Shown here: piece by piece, positions 10,722-21,318 of the stretch
How positions within the stretch are numbered: position 1 is the first letter of the stretch
Layout: every line of letters starts with the position of its first letter
Assembly (NCBI GenBank): GCA_963920525.1
Contig: OY986435.1
Span: 274,806,848-274,870,847 of the forward strand
DNA length: 64,000 nt
Origin: Dichetophora obliterata
Lineage: Eukaryota; Arthropoda; Insecta; Diptera; Sciomyzidae
Direction: 5' to 3'
Made by a program: the position numbers and the translations under genes
Notes under the pieces: generated by a model
The model's input: only the letters and a program-made list of their open reading frames with translations
What the model was told of the DNA's origin: nothing
Database searches by the model: none

Positions 10722-12330
10722 TACTGTCTATAACTGGATTCTAAGAGTGTCAATAACTGGTGATTTTATCCCACGTCCATTTGCTTTCTAATAAGTAACA
10801 TTTTTTAATACTACCAACTTTTTTATTTCTAGAGTTATGTTTATGTTCTTAATGTCATTAAAAATAAAATTAAGAAGATTACAAAATTAATACATATGAC
10901 ATATATTATTAATAACGTGAAATTCTGAGGAGCTTGCGCTCAAATTTTCATTTTCAAATTTGCATCTTCACAGTAGCACAGCTTGGGTATGGATTGGTCG
11001 AGTGCGTTCTTTTCTACACCGTAAGAAAGGTAAATTTATTGCTTTTCATATGAGTTGTTTCCAAAGTTTTTCAAAGTTTCCATGATTTAGTTTTTCTGCT
11101 AAAAACAATGTGCATCAATGCCATGAAATACTAATTAGCCTTTTATGCTCTTAATTGTGAAAATGTTCGGCCTTTCCCCTATTGGGGGATGTTTATGAAA
11201 ACATTGTTTTATAGTTGTTTATTTAATATGGAATGACCCTGAATTGTTTATTTCAGAAACAACATAAGTTACTCAAATTGAATTTGACAGGAATCATTGA
11301 AAACTGTCTTAAAATGAGCAGAGTGTTGTTTTGACAATAAATTAAGATAACAGGATATTGTTTAAAGAGGAAGGAGTACACTGAAGTGTGTGGATTTTAT
11401 CCAGTTTATGGATCTACATTTAAGGAAGCCTTTGCAACAAAAAACTATGTTCGAAAAAATGGCCTAAAGGTGTTTCAGAAAGAAACGATTTAATTGTAGT
11501 CTAAATTTTAAATAAAAGTTTAAATCACAGTTAAATATAAAGGAGAGAACGAGTTCTTGAAAATATGTGAAAAATATATTAAAATAAAGTAATTTTAAAC
11601 ACCGACAACAGCACACATTTCATCACTGCATTGAAATCATTTTTACTGAGCGTTTCTGAATCGTTATTTACTCTCTTTAATTAGTTTTTCTATGAAAGCA
11701 GTAAAAGCTAAAATAAGTTTAAAAATCTCATGCAATAGGAAAGCAACTCTGTTTTTTATAAACCATTATATTTGTAATTATATTTTTGTAGAAATTTCTT
11801 AAATCTTCATTAAATAAACCCCCATTTGTAAAGTTTTTTAATTTTTCAGATAGCTGAACTTTTTCAAAAATACTTTTAAACTGAAGTAAATTAATTTTTT
11901 TTACATTTTAAGAGAACGTTTTACTTTGCTTTGACGGCAAAACACTCAAAGAAAGGATTTCGTATTTAAACGCATATCGCATGAGCCCAAAATAACAACC
12001 CAAATAGATGTACGTACACATGTCGCTGCAACTGTGTGGGTGTAAATCTTGTTGGCATTTACATTTTTGGCAAATATTTAACAAAAACTTTGTCAAAGAA
12101 GCAAAGCGAAGTCACTTCGTGAAAGAAAAAATAAAATAAATAAATGACAAGCATAAACCAAATTTGCAGCGACATTAAGAACGACATGTTTTGTTTGTCA
12201 AAAAATAATGTTCAGTACATGTTTGTAATTACGAAATGACAGTTTGAATTACACGCCTATCTTATATCATAAAAACGCGATTTATTATCCTGCGGCAATG
12301 TCTTGTTTATGCATTCCTGTTTGTCTCTAA
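10722..12330. other. AT-rich DNA, no gene recognised
   Basis: No motif-bearing frame and no clear repeat boundary. The 62-codon minus frame at 11908-12096 is cysteine-containing but has no family signature. Confidence 0.4.
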
Positions 12331-12376
12331 GTGTGTGTGTGCTTTTTGGAGTGTGTGTGTATGTGTGTGTGTGTAT
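12331..12376. repeat. (GT)n microsatellite
   Basis: Runs of GT broken by a short CTTTTTGGA spacer. Confidence 0.9.
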
Positions 12377-13350
12377 ACTTATTTTCTTTCGCATATGTGT
12401 GTGAGTGCATGTTTTTCATAAATAAAAATCGTTTGTAGCCGTTATGCATACACAACAGTTTATACACATTCGAGTAAATGAAAAATTTTTTAAAAGCTTT
12501 TAAATGTTAACTTTTTCGACACGTAAAAGTTTCTTTTGAATAGGTTCAGCGAGCATGGTCTTTGCTTGCTTATGTGTTGAAACAGAATAAATAAGCTTTA
12601 TTAATTAACGAAATTATTTGTAATTAAGGAATATGTTTTCTGAGGCTAAAGCAATGTGACAAAGTTACATAGCTACGCTATGAATGAGCAGATGACATGA
12701 AGTAGCTGAAAGGATATATTTAATGACTGTCACTCACGTGACAAGTACGGCCTGTAAAAGCTTACCAGGGAAAATTAAAAAAATTAATCTTATAATTGTA
12801 TTACATTTTATTAATGTTGAAAAAAAAGAAACATTAAGGATAAAATGTTCAAAATTTTCAATTGAAGATTATAAAAAAAGGGATAAATTTCTTATTATCT
12901 ATAAGCGATTTTCTTTATCCAAACATAGTAAGGCGCGTGATGTCAAAATAACTGCTCGTGTTTCATTTTTTGTTTTGAGCGCTCAGAGAACCAAATTGGT
13001 GTTTCCTTTTTCATTATGAGCGCGCTCAAGCCCTACTCTACATGCACCTACTCATGTGATGGAGTAAATTGAGCGCAGAACAGAGGACATATCAAAACCA
13101 ATGAATTGACATATGTAAATCGAATAAAAGCTTTTATTTCAGTTCAGTGTTGCGATGTCGAGAAATAATTTAAGTATTTAATTAGATGGTTTGTTATATA
13201 AAATAATTTCTTATATTTTGACAGTTTGTGCTCAAAGCGTTTCAAAATGAGTTCAAAAACGCACTAAACCTTCCCTACTCGGATCAATTTTTGAGTGATC
13301 GGTCTCTGCGCGCTCGTTGCTTTCAATTAATAAAGAAAATAGCCTTATAT
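12377..13350. other. AT-rich DNA, no gene recognised
   Basis: A 98-codon lysine-rich frame (12723-13019) has no recognisable domain; its composition is what AT-rich non-coding DNA gives. GAGCGC/GCGCTC words near 12975-13035 and 13300 resemble those of the neighbouring hAT element's termini. Confidence 0.4.
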
Positions 13351-14035
13351 CAGGGCTGGTATGGGGTTAGTATTGGTGCGCTCTCGAATAGCGCACACTG
13401 AAGGAAATAGTTGTCACAATTATCTAGATTTACAAGTTTTTATGTTTATATTCCTACACAAATTGTTCTATGTGTTTATTTTTTTATGTTTTATGATATG
13501 TTTATATTTTTAGTCATCGGTACTGTTTATTATATCTTCTATGTCATTATTGCTCCAGCATTTCATTCTAAGTAAATAAATTATATTTGTTTGCTTCCAG
13601 TGGCAAATTAAACATTCTGCTTCACCAAATAGTTCTCTGCGGAAAAGAAATCACATTTCAATTCTGATTCAAACATTGTTTTCAGTTGTTTTGTTTTTAT
13701 TTTAATGTTATAAAATTTGATTATATACGAAAAATCAAAAGTATTATCAAAACCTCAAAAACTTAAGCATAAAAAAAATTAATTAACACAAATCATATGA
13801 AAAAATAATGAAATTAATCTTAATAGGCAACATGAAATTCTACGAAATAAAAAATATATGCATAAGAATTATAAATCTACAAATAACAAGGTTGGTTTTT
13901 TAAGAATGTACATAAAAATTCCAACACAGGTTTTCACAGCATCACCGTCAGCAAACGACTGAATTATATTCTCTTCTGTTGTGAGTTTTGTGTTCATGTA
14001 AAAAGTTACGCTCAAAGAGCACTCAGTGAGCGCTG
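13351..14035. mobile_element. Non-autonomous hAT element, copy A
   Basis: Starts CAGGGCTGG and ends AGCGCTG, flanked by 8-bp direct repeats CCTTATAT (13343-13350) and CCTTATGT (14036-14043), 7 of 8 identical. It is homologous along most of its length to the element at 23350-24075 (shared words: GGAAATAGTTGTCACAATT or close variants, CGACTGAATTATATTCTCTT). It has no coding capacity. The 8-bp duplication and CAG..CTG tips are hAT hallmarks. Confidence 0.8.
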
Positions 14036-14049
14036 CCTTATGTATGTAA

Positions 14050-14461
14050 AGGCCCAGTTATAATAGTCGCTATACTTTCTTATACAAGTGATTATAATAA
14101 ACGTAACGTAATGTAACGGGACGTAAAGATCCGTTGGATTTCGATTTCTACTTTACTTTACATTACGTCTGTTCAAAGAACAACTAAACATTGAGGTTAG
14201 ATTCGATTATTGCGCTATTTATGTAGTTGAACTACGCTTTTTGTTGCGTTTTCGTTATTAATGTGATAGTTCTATATATCCACAGCTATGGATGTCGAAG
14301 TTTTAATTGAACTTGTACGAGAACGTGCAGTTATTTACGACAAACAACTGCCTGGCTATTGCCTATTATAATTGCTACAACGTTTTCTTACATTACGTCC
14401 CGTCCCGATGACAGTTGACAACATTTCGTTACATTACAATACGTCTATTATAATTCTACCT
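14050..14461. mobile_element. PIF/Harbinger-like MITE with a MADF remnant
   Basis: Terminal inverted repeats AGGCCCAGTTATAATAG and AGGTAGAATTATAATAG, with TAA on the left (14047-14049) and TTA on the right (14462-14464). The flanks fit the TWA target class of PIF/Harbinger but do not match each other. Subterminal GTAACGTAATGTAACGGGAC-type words occur near both ends in opposite orientation. The interior holds a MADF start, the second protein of Harbinger-type elements, so this is probably an internal-deletion derivative. Confidence 0.6.
14288..14371 (+). pseudogene. MADF-domain N-terminal remnant (Harbinger accessory protein)
   Basis: ATG at 14288 opens a 27-codon frame reading MDVEVLIELVRERAVIYDKQ and closing at TAA. 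The LIELVRER..IYDK pattern matches the first helix of MADF (Myb/SANT-like) DNA-binding domains. In Harbinger elements and their relatives a MADF/Myb protein accompanies the DDE nuclease. Only the first third of the domain survives and no nuclease is seen. Confidence 0.5.
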
Positions 14462-14913
14462 TTAGCGTCGGCTAAGGCGCATTTATAAGGTTGTTTCACT
14501 TGAGAGCGAGCTCGGTCGAACCATAATATAATTATTTGACAAGGTAGCCGTGACAGTTTTTTGGCTATTGGTAGTTGTCAAAAACAGCTAAAGAAGTGTA
14601 GTTTGCTGCTGTTGACTAGCTTTGTGCTTATTTTTTACTTTTCTTTGATTCATTAAATTTATTCGCGAAGTTTATTGAAATGTTTTTATTATGCTATGGT
14701 TGATTAGCTATGTTAAAGTCCTCGCTTATTTTTTCACTTTTCTTTGATTAATTACATGAACAGCTAATTTCGACAACTACCCATCGTCGCTCGTGAGCAA
14801 AAAGTCAGTCTACGCTACTACCTTGTCAGTAATTGTGCCATGGGTCGAACTATCAGAATAGATGAAAAGAAAGCAAGAAAATGATGCATAGAAAAAAGAA
14901 ACGCACAGTGACA

Positions 14914-15972
14914 GTTCAAGCCATGGCAGAATAATTAAGTAGGGTAAGTAACTTTGACAAGACCTATCGTTAATGTCAAAATCATAAAATACGGTGCTGC
15001 CATATCACAAATAAAAATTCAATGAAAAATCCATACTTTGTTCAAGTGTTTCTGATGAAATCCTTTACTAAAAAAACTTAAAAACGGACTTATTCTGCGA
15101 AATATTTTTGTATATTAGAATCCATCTTGAACCTTCTACTTGAAATTTATTCATGGTTATATAAGCGTGTATTTGTGTTTTTTATAAAGGATTTTGTGTG
15201 AAGTTACATTTATTTTAATAACTTTTTAGTTATAAAAATGGCAAAAAGAAGTGGTGAAATTTGTCGGACAACGTGAAATAAAGAAAATGTAAGTTTTTTT
15301 AATGTTCAAAGTGACGATGTGAAGAGGCGAAAGTGGGTGGAGTCTTGTGGCTATGACTTGGAATTTACAGGAAAAGTTTGTAAAAAACATTTTTCAGAAA
15401 CCAATTTCATCAACGCTCCACGCAAATCGTGCTGCAAGCCACCACGTTTGATGCCGAATGCAGTGCCGTCATTGCAGTCATTTGGTACAAAGTGGCTCAT
15501 GTTGCAAAAAACAAGTTTAATGCCGATTGCATTGCCGTCGTTGCAAGTAAGTTTAATAGTTTTAAAATTCAGTACTGTCCCAATTTAAAAAAAAAATGTT
15601 TGATTTATGTCGGTCCATTGCATTAGCAAACGATATAAAGAAATTCTTTATAAGATACAGGATGCAAGTGAGAATAAAGTTCTTGAATAAAAAATTAAAA
15701 ATTCAAAAAACCAAACAAAAAATTATGGGCAATAATATATTAGTCAAGATTATGCTATAAAACTATTTCAAAGTTTATTTATTTCATAATAGAAATAGAT
15801 ATGTCCTCATTTAATCTTATTTACTTTTTAACCTTTATAAAATTCCTTTCCCATGTGTTCTTCACAGAAATAACATTAATAAAGGAAACTGGCAACTCTA
15901 AAACACACTTTGACATTAGCGATAGGTCTTGCCAAAGCTACTTACCCTACCTTATTATTCGCCATGGTTCAA
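14914..15972. mobile_element. Inverted-repeat element carrying a THAP-domain gene
   Basis: Left arm 14914-14982 and right arm 15906-15972 are inverted copies: both, read inward, give CCATGGC(A)GAATAAT, AAG(G)TAGGGTAAGTA and GACCTATCG.TAATGTCAAA. The exact tips are uncertain, since similarity fades gradually outward. The interior holds a THAP zinc-finger remnant. THAP fingers are the DNA-binding domain of P-element-type transposases, so this could be a deletion derivative of such an element, but no P-type catalytic region is visible. Confidence 0.6.
15238..15588 (+). pseudogene. THAP zinc-finger protein remnant
   Basis: The frame begins ATG at 15238 (MAKRSGEICRTT), hits an in-frame TGA, then continues with KRRKWVESCG, KVCKKHFSETNF and RLMPNAVPSL. 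The invariant Trp, the C..HF pair and the AVPS box are the THAP signature; the first Cys pair is incomplete. THAP domains bind DNA through a C2CH zinc site. About 85 residues remain, roughly one finger, and the downstream frame has no further domain. It lies between inverted arms, so it belongs to the element at 14914-15972. Confidence 0.65.
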
Positions 15973-16560
15973 ATTTGCCGAAAAAGAGTGCATTTCTCTC
16001 AAGTGCCACAAGTTCATAAATTAACCTTGGCGTCGGCTAATGCCTATGTACACGTGGTTCGTCAACCTTCGTATTTTTACACTGACACAGTGTTGCCATA
16101 TCCATAATTTTAACTGTAAATTTTGGTTTTTTGAACAGGATCATATTTTTTTTTAAATGACTCGCAGTGCAAATTACAGTTTTTTTTAAAATTTCAGATG
16201 TGAAAAAATAATTTGAACTTTTTTTTTTGTTATTTGTGATAATTAAAAAATTTATAAATAAATGCACTGTGACTACATTTCAGCCCTGCAATTGTATTCT
16301 ATCATTGTGACTATACCATCTCTGTAATAACATGGAAGGCTAAAAATTGTGGTTTTTCAAAAAACTGGAAGATGAGTTTGCTAACCAAACTGAATTTAAA
16401 AAATTGATATTAGCAATATTGACAATCCTTAGCATCTGAAAGATATTTTTATTTAGGTAGTGAAATATCAAAAGCATTGATGTCAACTCATAAATTACTA
16501 CAATCGGAGGATTTCAACTACAGAGAACATTGCGTAACATTTTATGTCGAGCTATGTGAT

Positions 16561-16756
16561 GCCCTGATCATGCTAGGCAAACATGTTTGGCAAACTGATT
16601 TTGTTGTTAGTGATTTACAAATGAAATGAAAATTGATTTTTTTCTCCTGCTAATTTCTTCGCTCTAACGCCAAACATATTTGCTGTTTGAAACGAATATT
16701 TGACCAAAGAAGAAAATGAGCATAATTAAATAGCAAACATGCTTGCCTAACAGGGC
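16561..16756. mobile_element. Short MITE
   Basis: Ends GCCCTG...CAGGGC with inner inverted segments CTAGGCAAACATGTTTG and AGGCAAGCATGTTTG. About 200 bp, no coding capacity; AT lies on both sides. Confidence 0.55.
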
Positions 16757-17793
16757 ATAACTGTAAATGAAATTTGAATTTCAATTTTTATTTTTTAAAA
16801 AAAAGGAACTTCTCTCTCTAATTAAACTTTCAAATACCTATCAACAATTTATATCGCAATTGAGTCGACATTTGACAAATGTTATTAGCATTGACGAATT
16901 TCAAGAAGTTGTTGATGAATGCGAATTACATCAAAGCAGTTTTAGCGATTTAAATGCAGACGGTAATATTCAATTTTCGTAGGAATATATTTTAAAAATA
17001 AAAAGAAGCGATTTTTCTCTTTTGGGAAAAATCGTTTCTGCTGCTCTATGCATAACAATATCCACTGTGAAATATTTCAATAATTAGCAATACTGATAAA
17101 ATATTTTCAGTAATTAATGTTATTAAAACAAAACTGAGAAATAAGTAAGAAATTCCCGCACTTTGTGGTATTCTAAGAACAAAAGATCTCTATAAAAAGA
17201 ATGCATCAAATTGTATTAACGTTTATAAATCAAACTAAATGTCCAAAAAAATTGACAAGTCATATTCAAGATGTATTCAAAAGTACAAATGCTATTTAAA
17301 TTTTATTTTTAACTGTTTATGTTATAGTTAAATTAAATTGTTATTGTTTTAAATTATTTTCATTTTAATAAATACCATTAAAATTAAACTTGTTTTTTTA
17401 TGGTTACAGTTCTTTTGTTGAAAATAAAGTGTTTTTTTTTAAAATTCACAGTTTAAAAAAAAGTCTGGCAACGTTGCACTGACATGATAACAATTGTTGT
17501 GCTTGCACACCGACGCGTATTATTCAAACATAGAGCTCTCAGTCGATGTTTTGCTTTTGACGAGTCAGCACCACGCTACAGTGATTCGCAATTTAATACG
17601 TAATTTTATACGCTTACACATGCGCTTACAAAATGTTCTACCCAATGCGGGAGTATGCATACCTTTTCTTTAAATATTCTTTTGGGGAAACACAAAGCTT
17701 ATTTGTTTGAAAAAAATGCGCGTGCAACCGGTTTTTTCATTGAAAGTCATTAAACAACATTATTACGTATTACCTTTATTTTTTGTATAGTTA
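16757..17793. other. AT-rich DNA with a weak open frame and a small hairpin
   Basis: A 71-codon frame at 16767-16982 (ending in SDLNADGNIQFS) has better codon complexity than its surroundings but no domain I recognise. A 13-bp-arm hairpin lies at about 17004-17038 (GAAGCGATTTTTC / GAAAAATCGTTTC). Confidence 0.35.
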
Positions 17794-17814
17794 ATTTTTG
17801 CTAAAACAAGTAAT

Positions 17815-20312
17815 TTTTTAATTTTTTAATTTTAAATGTTCCTTTATTCAAATAATAACATCTTTTAGAGGTACTTAATACTAGTGAAAGGATAAACTAG
17901 TTAATTTTTAATGTTGCTTAGCTTAGCATCCCGATCGGATTTTTCAAAGTTCTATGTTAATATTTTACAATATTCGATTTCTCGCATTAGTTTGTTATTA
18001 TTCTTCGCTAAATTATGTAAATTAAAAGGAAAATAGAAAACCTTTTTTTTGTTTTTGTTTTTGTATAAAACTTAAAGCTATGACTTAGAAATATCTGCTC
18101 CTAGATCAGCCTAGAATTTTATTATACAATATCAATGACTACTATTTATGTTGTCTCTGATTTTTGGTACATAGTTATAATAATTTTGTCTTAAGTTAAA
18201 CAAGTACTCAGTGTAAATTGGAGGTTTGCTTTTATAGTAATTTAAAGAACTTAAGTACACTTCATCTTGGACTAGATAAGTTCTAAGCCGAGAAGATACA
18301 TTTTGTTTTTCTTTACTGAAGAATTTTAGCGCATGATTAACAATTTCATTTTCAACTTGATTTATTTTGCTTTTTTTGTATAGAACTTTATTAGAGTAGT
18401 ATTTCACACAATTCGGCTTCCGGTAAAGGCCTGTGCATGCTCTAAGAATTTTTCTTTCTACTAATGCGATTTTATTGATTTGGTGCTTGGATACTTGTAG
18501 CCAAACTGGTGCTGCATACATTATTATTGGCCTAATTATTTGCTTGTATGCCAGAAGTTTTAATTTTTGATTTATTTTTCTATTAAAAAATATGTTTTTT
18601 AATGCAAAATAGGCTGTTATTATTTTTCGTTTAATTTTTTGTAGATGCACGTTGAATTTAAAGTTTTTAGTGAAATGGACACCTAGGTATTTTAAAGTTG
18701 AAGTTTTCGGAATAGGAGTATTGTTTATTTTTAACTTAATTTGATATGCTGTTCGCCTAGTTAATTGCGTCGTTTGCTTTAAATTTCCCACAATTGAAAT
18801 CTCTTCGCACTTGCTCTCATTCACCTTTATCTTCCATTTATGTAGGTAATCAGTGATTACAGTGAGAAAATAGTTTATTTCTTCTTCAGCAAGGTCAGTC
18901 AATTTAGTTTGAGCCGAAAGAAGTATGTCATCTGCGAATTGTAAAGTAGAAATATGTAGTATGCCATTATGTTTCGGGAAATCCGATACATAAAGAATAT
19001 ACAGTAGGCATGATATTGCCGAACCTTGAGGTGTTCCAGCTGGTGCTATATATGGGTAAGAATATACTCCATTGACTTCAACTTTATAGGTGCGATTTGT
19101 CAAATAATTTAATATAAATCTGCACAATGGCAGGCTTATACCAAATTTACAGTGCATTTTATAAACTAATCCCTTAATCCATAAAGTATCATATGCTTTT
19201 TCAAAATCTAATGCTACTAAATGTGACGGTGTTCTATTATTCAGGCTATTAGCTATTGTAGTTGTTAGTTTTACTAGTGCATGGCTTGTTGTAAGACCTG
19301 GGCGAAAACCAAATTGTGTGTCAAAATTTATTTTTAACTTCGAACATTCTACATTAAGTTTAATTGATTGAATTTTTTCGAGGACTTTGGCTAAGCAAGA
19401 TAGTTTACTTATAGGTCTGTAATTGCAAATAAATTTATTATTTTTAATAGGTTTAGCAATTAGAATAGAATTATTACAGACTCTTTCCACAATTTTGGCA
19501 TATAAGAATTATTTATAATATGATTAAAAAGTGTTGATATATTTGTACAGAATTTAAAGCTAGCAATTTTCTTAAGCATGAAATTTGATACCATGTCGTT
19601 TCCACAAGATTTCTTAGCATTTCTTGATTTTATAGCCATCTCTACATCGGTTGCATCCACAAATGGTGAGTTACTGGTATCTAAAATTTCAGCTTGGCTG
19701 ATTACAGCAAAGTCATTGATTCTTTCGTCTCTAAATGTTTCGGCAATATATGTTTGTACTTCGTCGTTGAATTCGCTGTGTCCCGTGTTCAGCGTAAGAT
19801 TGTGTGCCCGCTTGAAATGTTCGGCAAAAGCGTTCGCCTTATCAAAGTCGGTCAGGAAATGTCTGGTATCTGCTTCATCCATTAGCATATCAATGGGTAA
19901 TTTGCTGCATTTTTTATAGTTCGAAAAGCGTTTAAAATTCTTGAAAATGTTTTTGTCGGCTGTAAGCTCGCTGAATTTATGTTCCCAAAACGAACTATAA
20001 TCTGACACGATTGAATTGTACGCCATGTTAGTCAACAACTTCATGGTGGTTTTAAGTGCGGCGGCGTGTTGACTGTTTCTATTTCGGAACCATCTACGGC
20101 GGGCCAGTTTCTTTTCACGAAGTAATTTTCTTGATCGGTTTGACAGCACGATTAATGAGTTTCGATATACTTTTACGCATGGTACGAATTTGGCGATTGA
20201 TTCTTCGAAAGTCTTGTTCAAATATTCTATGACTACATCAATTTGATCATTTTCAATATTTCGTGAAAGCGGCAAATAAATTTCATCCAGTTTCGAATCC
20301 ACGTACTCACTG
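17815..20312 (-). mobile_element. 5'-truncated Jockey-type LINE with 21-bp target duplication
   Basis: A 21-bp direct repeat containing TTTTTGCTAAAACAAGTAA flanks the element at 17794-17814 and 20313-20333. The element lies on the minus strand: its 3' end is the T-rich stretch at 17815 onward and its truncated 5' end is at 20312. It holds one ORF2-type reading frame broken by a single frameshift. The long target duplication and 5' truncation are the mark of target-primed reverse transcription. Confidence 0.88.
18132..20302 (-). pseudogene. Jockey-type LINE reverse transcriptase (frameshifted)
   Basis: Two overlapping minus frames (20302-19460 and 19490-18132) join at a frameshift near 19475-19490. 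The N-terminal frame carries the linker between endonuclease and RT (SCGNDMVSNFMLKKI, MPKLWKESV). The second holds NYRPISKLSCLAKVLEKI, FGFRPGLTTSHAL, LVALDFEKAYDTLW (first catalytic Asp), AGTPQGSAISCLLYILYVSD, LQFADDILLSA (the FADD catalytic pair) and a KYLGVHF thumb block. The C-terminus ends RDNINSSH without RNase H, as in the Jockey clade. The endonuclease is absent. Apart from the frameshift the RT is open for about 450 codons, so the insertion is fairly young. Confidence 0.85.
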
Positions 20313-20333
20313 ATTTTTGCTAAAACAAGTAAT

Positions 20334-20588
20334 AATACTTATTTCATATGGGTAAATCCCAGCGTTCGTACGTTACATTCGCATACTTTTTTTATAAATA
20401 TCGCAAATTTTATTGACAGTTTTTCAATTAAGATGTATCTGGTTGAATAGCTCTTCATGAGTACAATTTATAATAGTTATAACATCTATAACATAATAGT
20501 TATAGCATCTTACCGCAGTTTACCTAAAATTTGTTATTTTTTTCATGCTTTCGGACGTCACTAAAAATGGAAGTTCTTGTGAGACTAA
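20334..20588. other. Spacer between LINE target duplication and MITE
   Basis: AT-rich, no gene; a TTATAACATCTATAACATAATAG run suggests slippage. Confidence 0.4.
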
Positions 20589-21033
20589 AGGACCAACTAA
20601 AATAGACGTTTTGCTCCGTAACGAGTAAAAACGTAAGTGTTCGGTTAAATGCATTTTAATGCTGTTACCCAAAATGAGCAAACGTAACTGAACGAAACTA
20701 AACGAAACAGTTTGACAAGACGTATTATTCCGTAAGAACCGAACTGCTAGCGTAGCAACTCGTCAACAACAGCTGTGCAGAGTGCGTTTTTATTTTATTT
20801 TCATCAATTTATTTCAATTTCGCCATTATTTCTCTCATTTTTCACAAATATTTATTAAAAATTACAAAATGCACATTATAAATAAATAACTAATCCTCGA
20901 TTGCCTACTGAACAGCTATTTCAGACCAGTTGAGCAAATCGTTTCATTTTGGGTTAAATCCGTAAACATCCGTTACGAGTGCAGACGTTGGTCAAAATGC
21001 TATCGTCTCGTTTCGTCTATTTTGGTTGGGCCC
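20589..21033. mobile_element. PIF/Harbinger-like MITE with TAA target duplication
   Basis: TIRs AGGACCAACTAAAATAGACG and GGGCCCAACCAAAATAGACG (right end inverted), flanked by TAA at 20586-20588 and 21034-21036. CGTAAC/GTTACG words recur subterminally. No coding capacity. A TAA duplication is the PIF/Harbinger target type. Confidence 0.75.
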
Positions 21034-21250
21034 TAACACTCGAACTTAGAATATATCTGCGAAATGGTCGATCGCACCTAGACAGTCTAAAGGAACAAAA
21101 AAAAAAGCAAATTTAATAAGTTTAAAAAAAAGGCAAACATTATCTCAAATATCGTATTTTTAAAGTCGCAAACAACAATTTTATTTGTTCGGACGTTACG
21201 TGTCGGATGGCACACATTTTTTCATTGTACTTAAATTTAATTTAAATTAA

Positions 21251-21318
21251 TTGGGTGATTAAGTAATCCGGTAGTAAAGTAATTATAAAAAAATATATAA
21301 AAACAAATTTAATATAAA
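21251..21318 (+). repeat. Dispersed repeat, left part (split by mariner)
   Basis: TTGGGTGATTAAGTAAT...AACAAATTTAATATA. This matches 10131-10199 of the unbroken copy and continues at 22588-22642 on the far side of the mariner. Confidence 0.65.

Noticed and set aside
12723..13019. 98-codon lysine-rich frame
   Set aside because: Composition matches AT-rich non-coding DNA; no recognisable domain.
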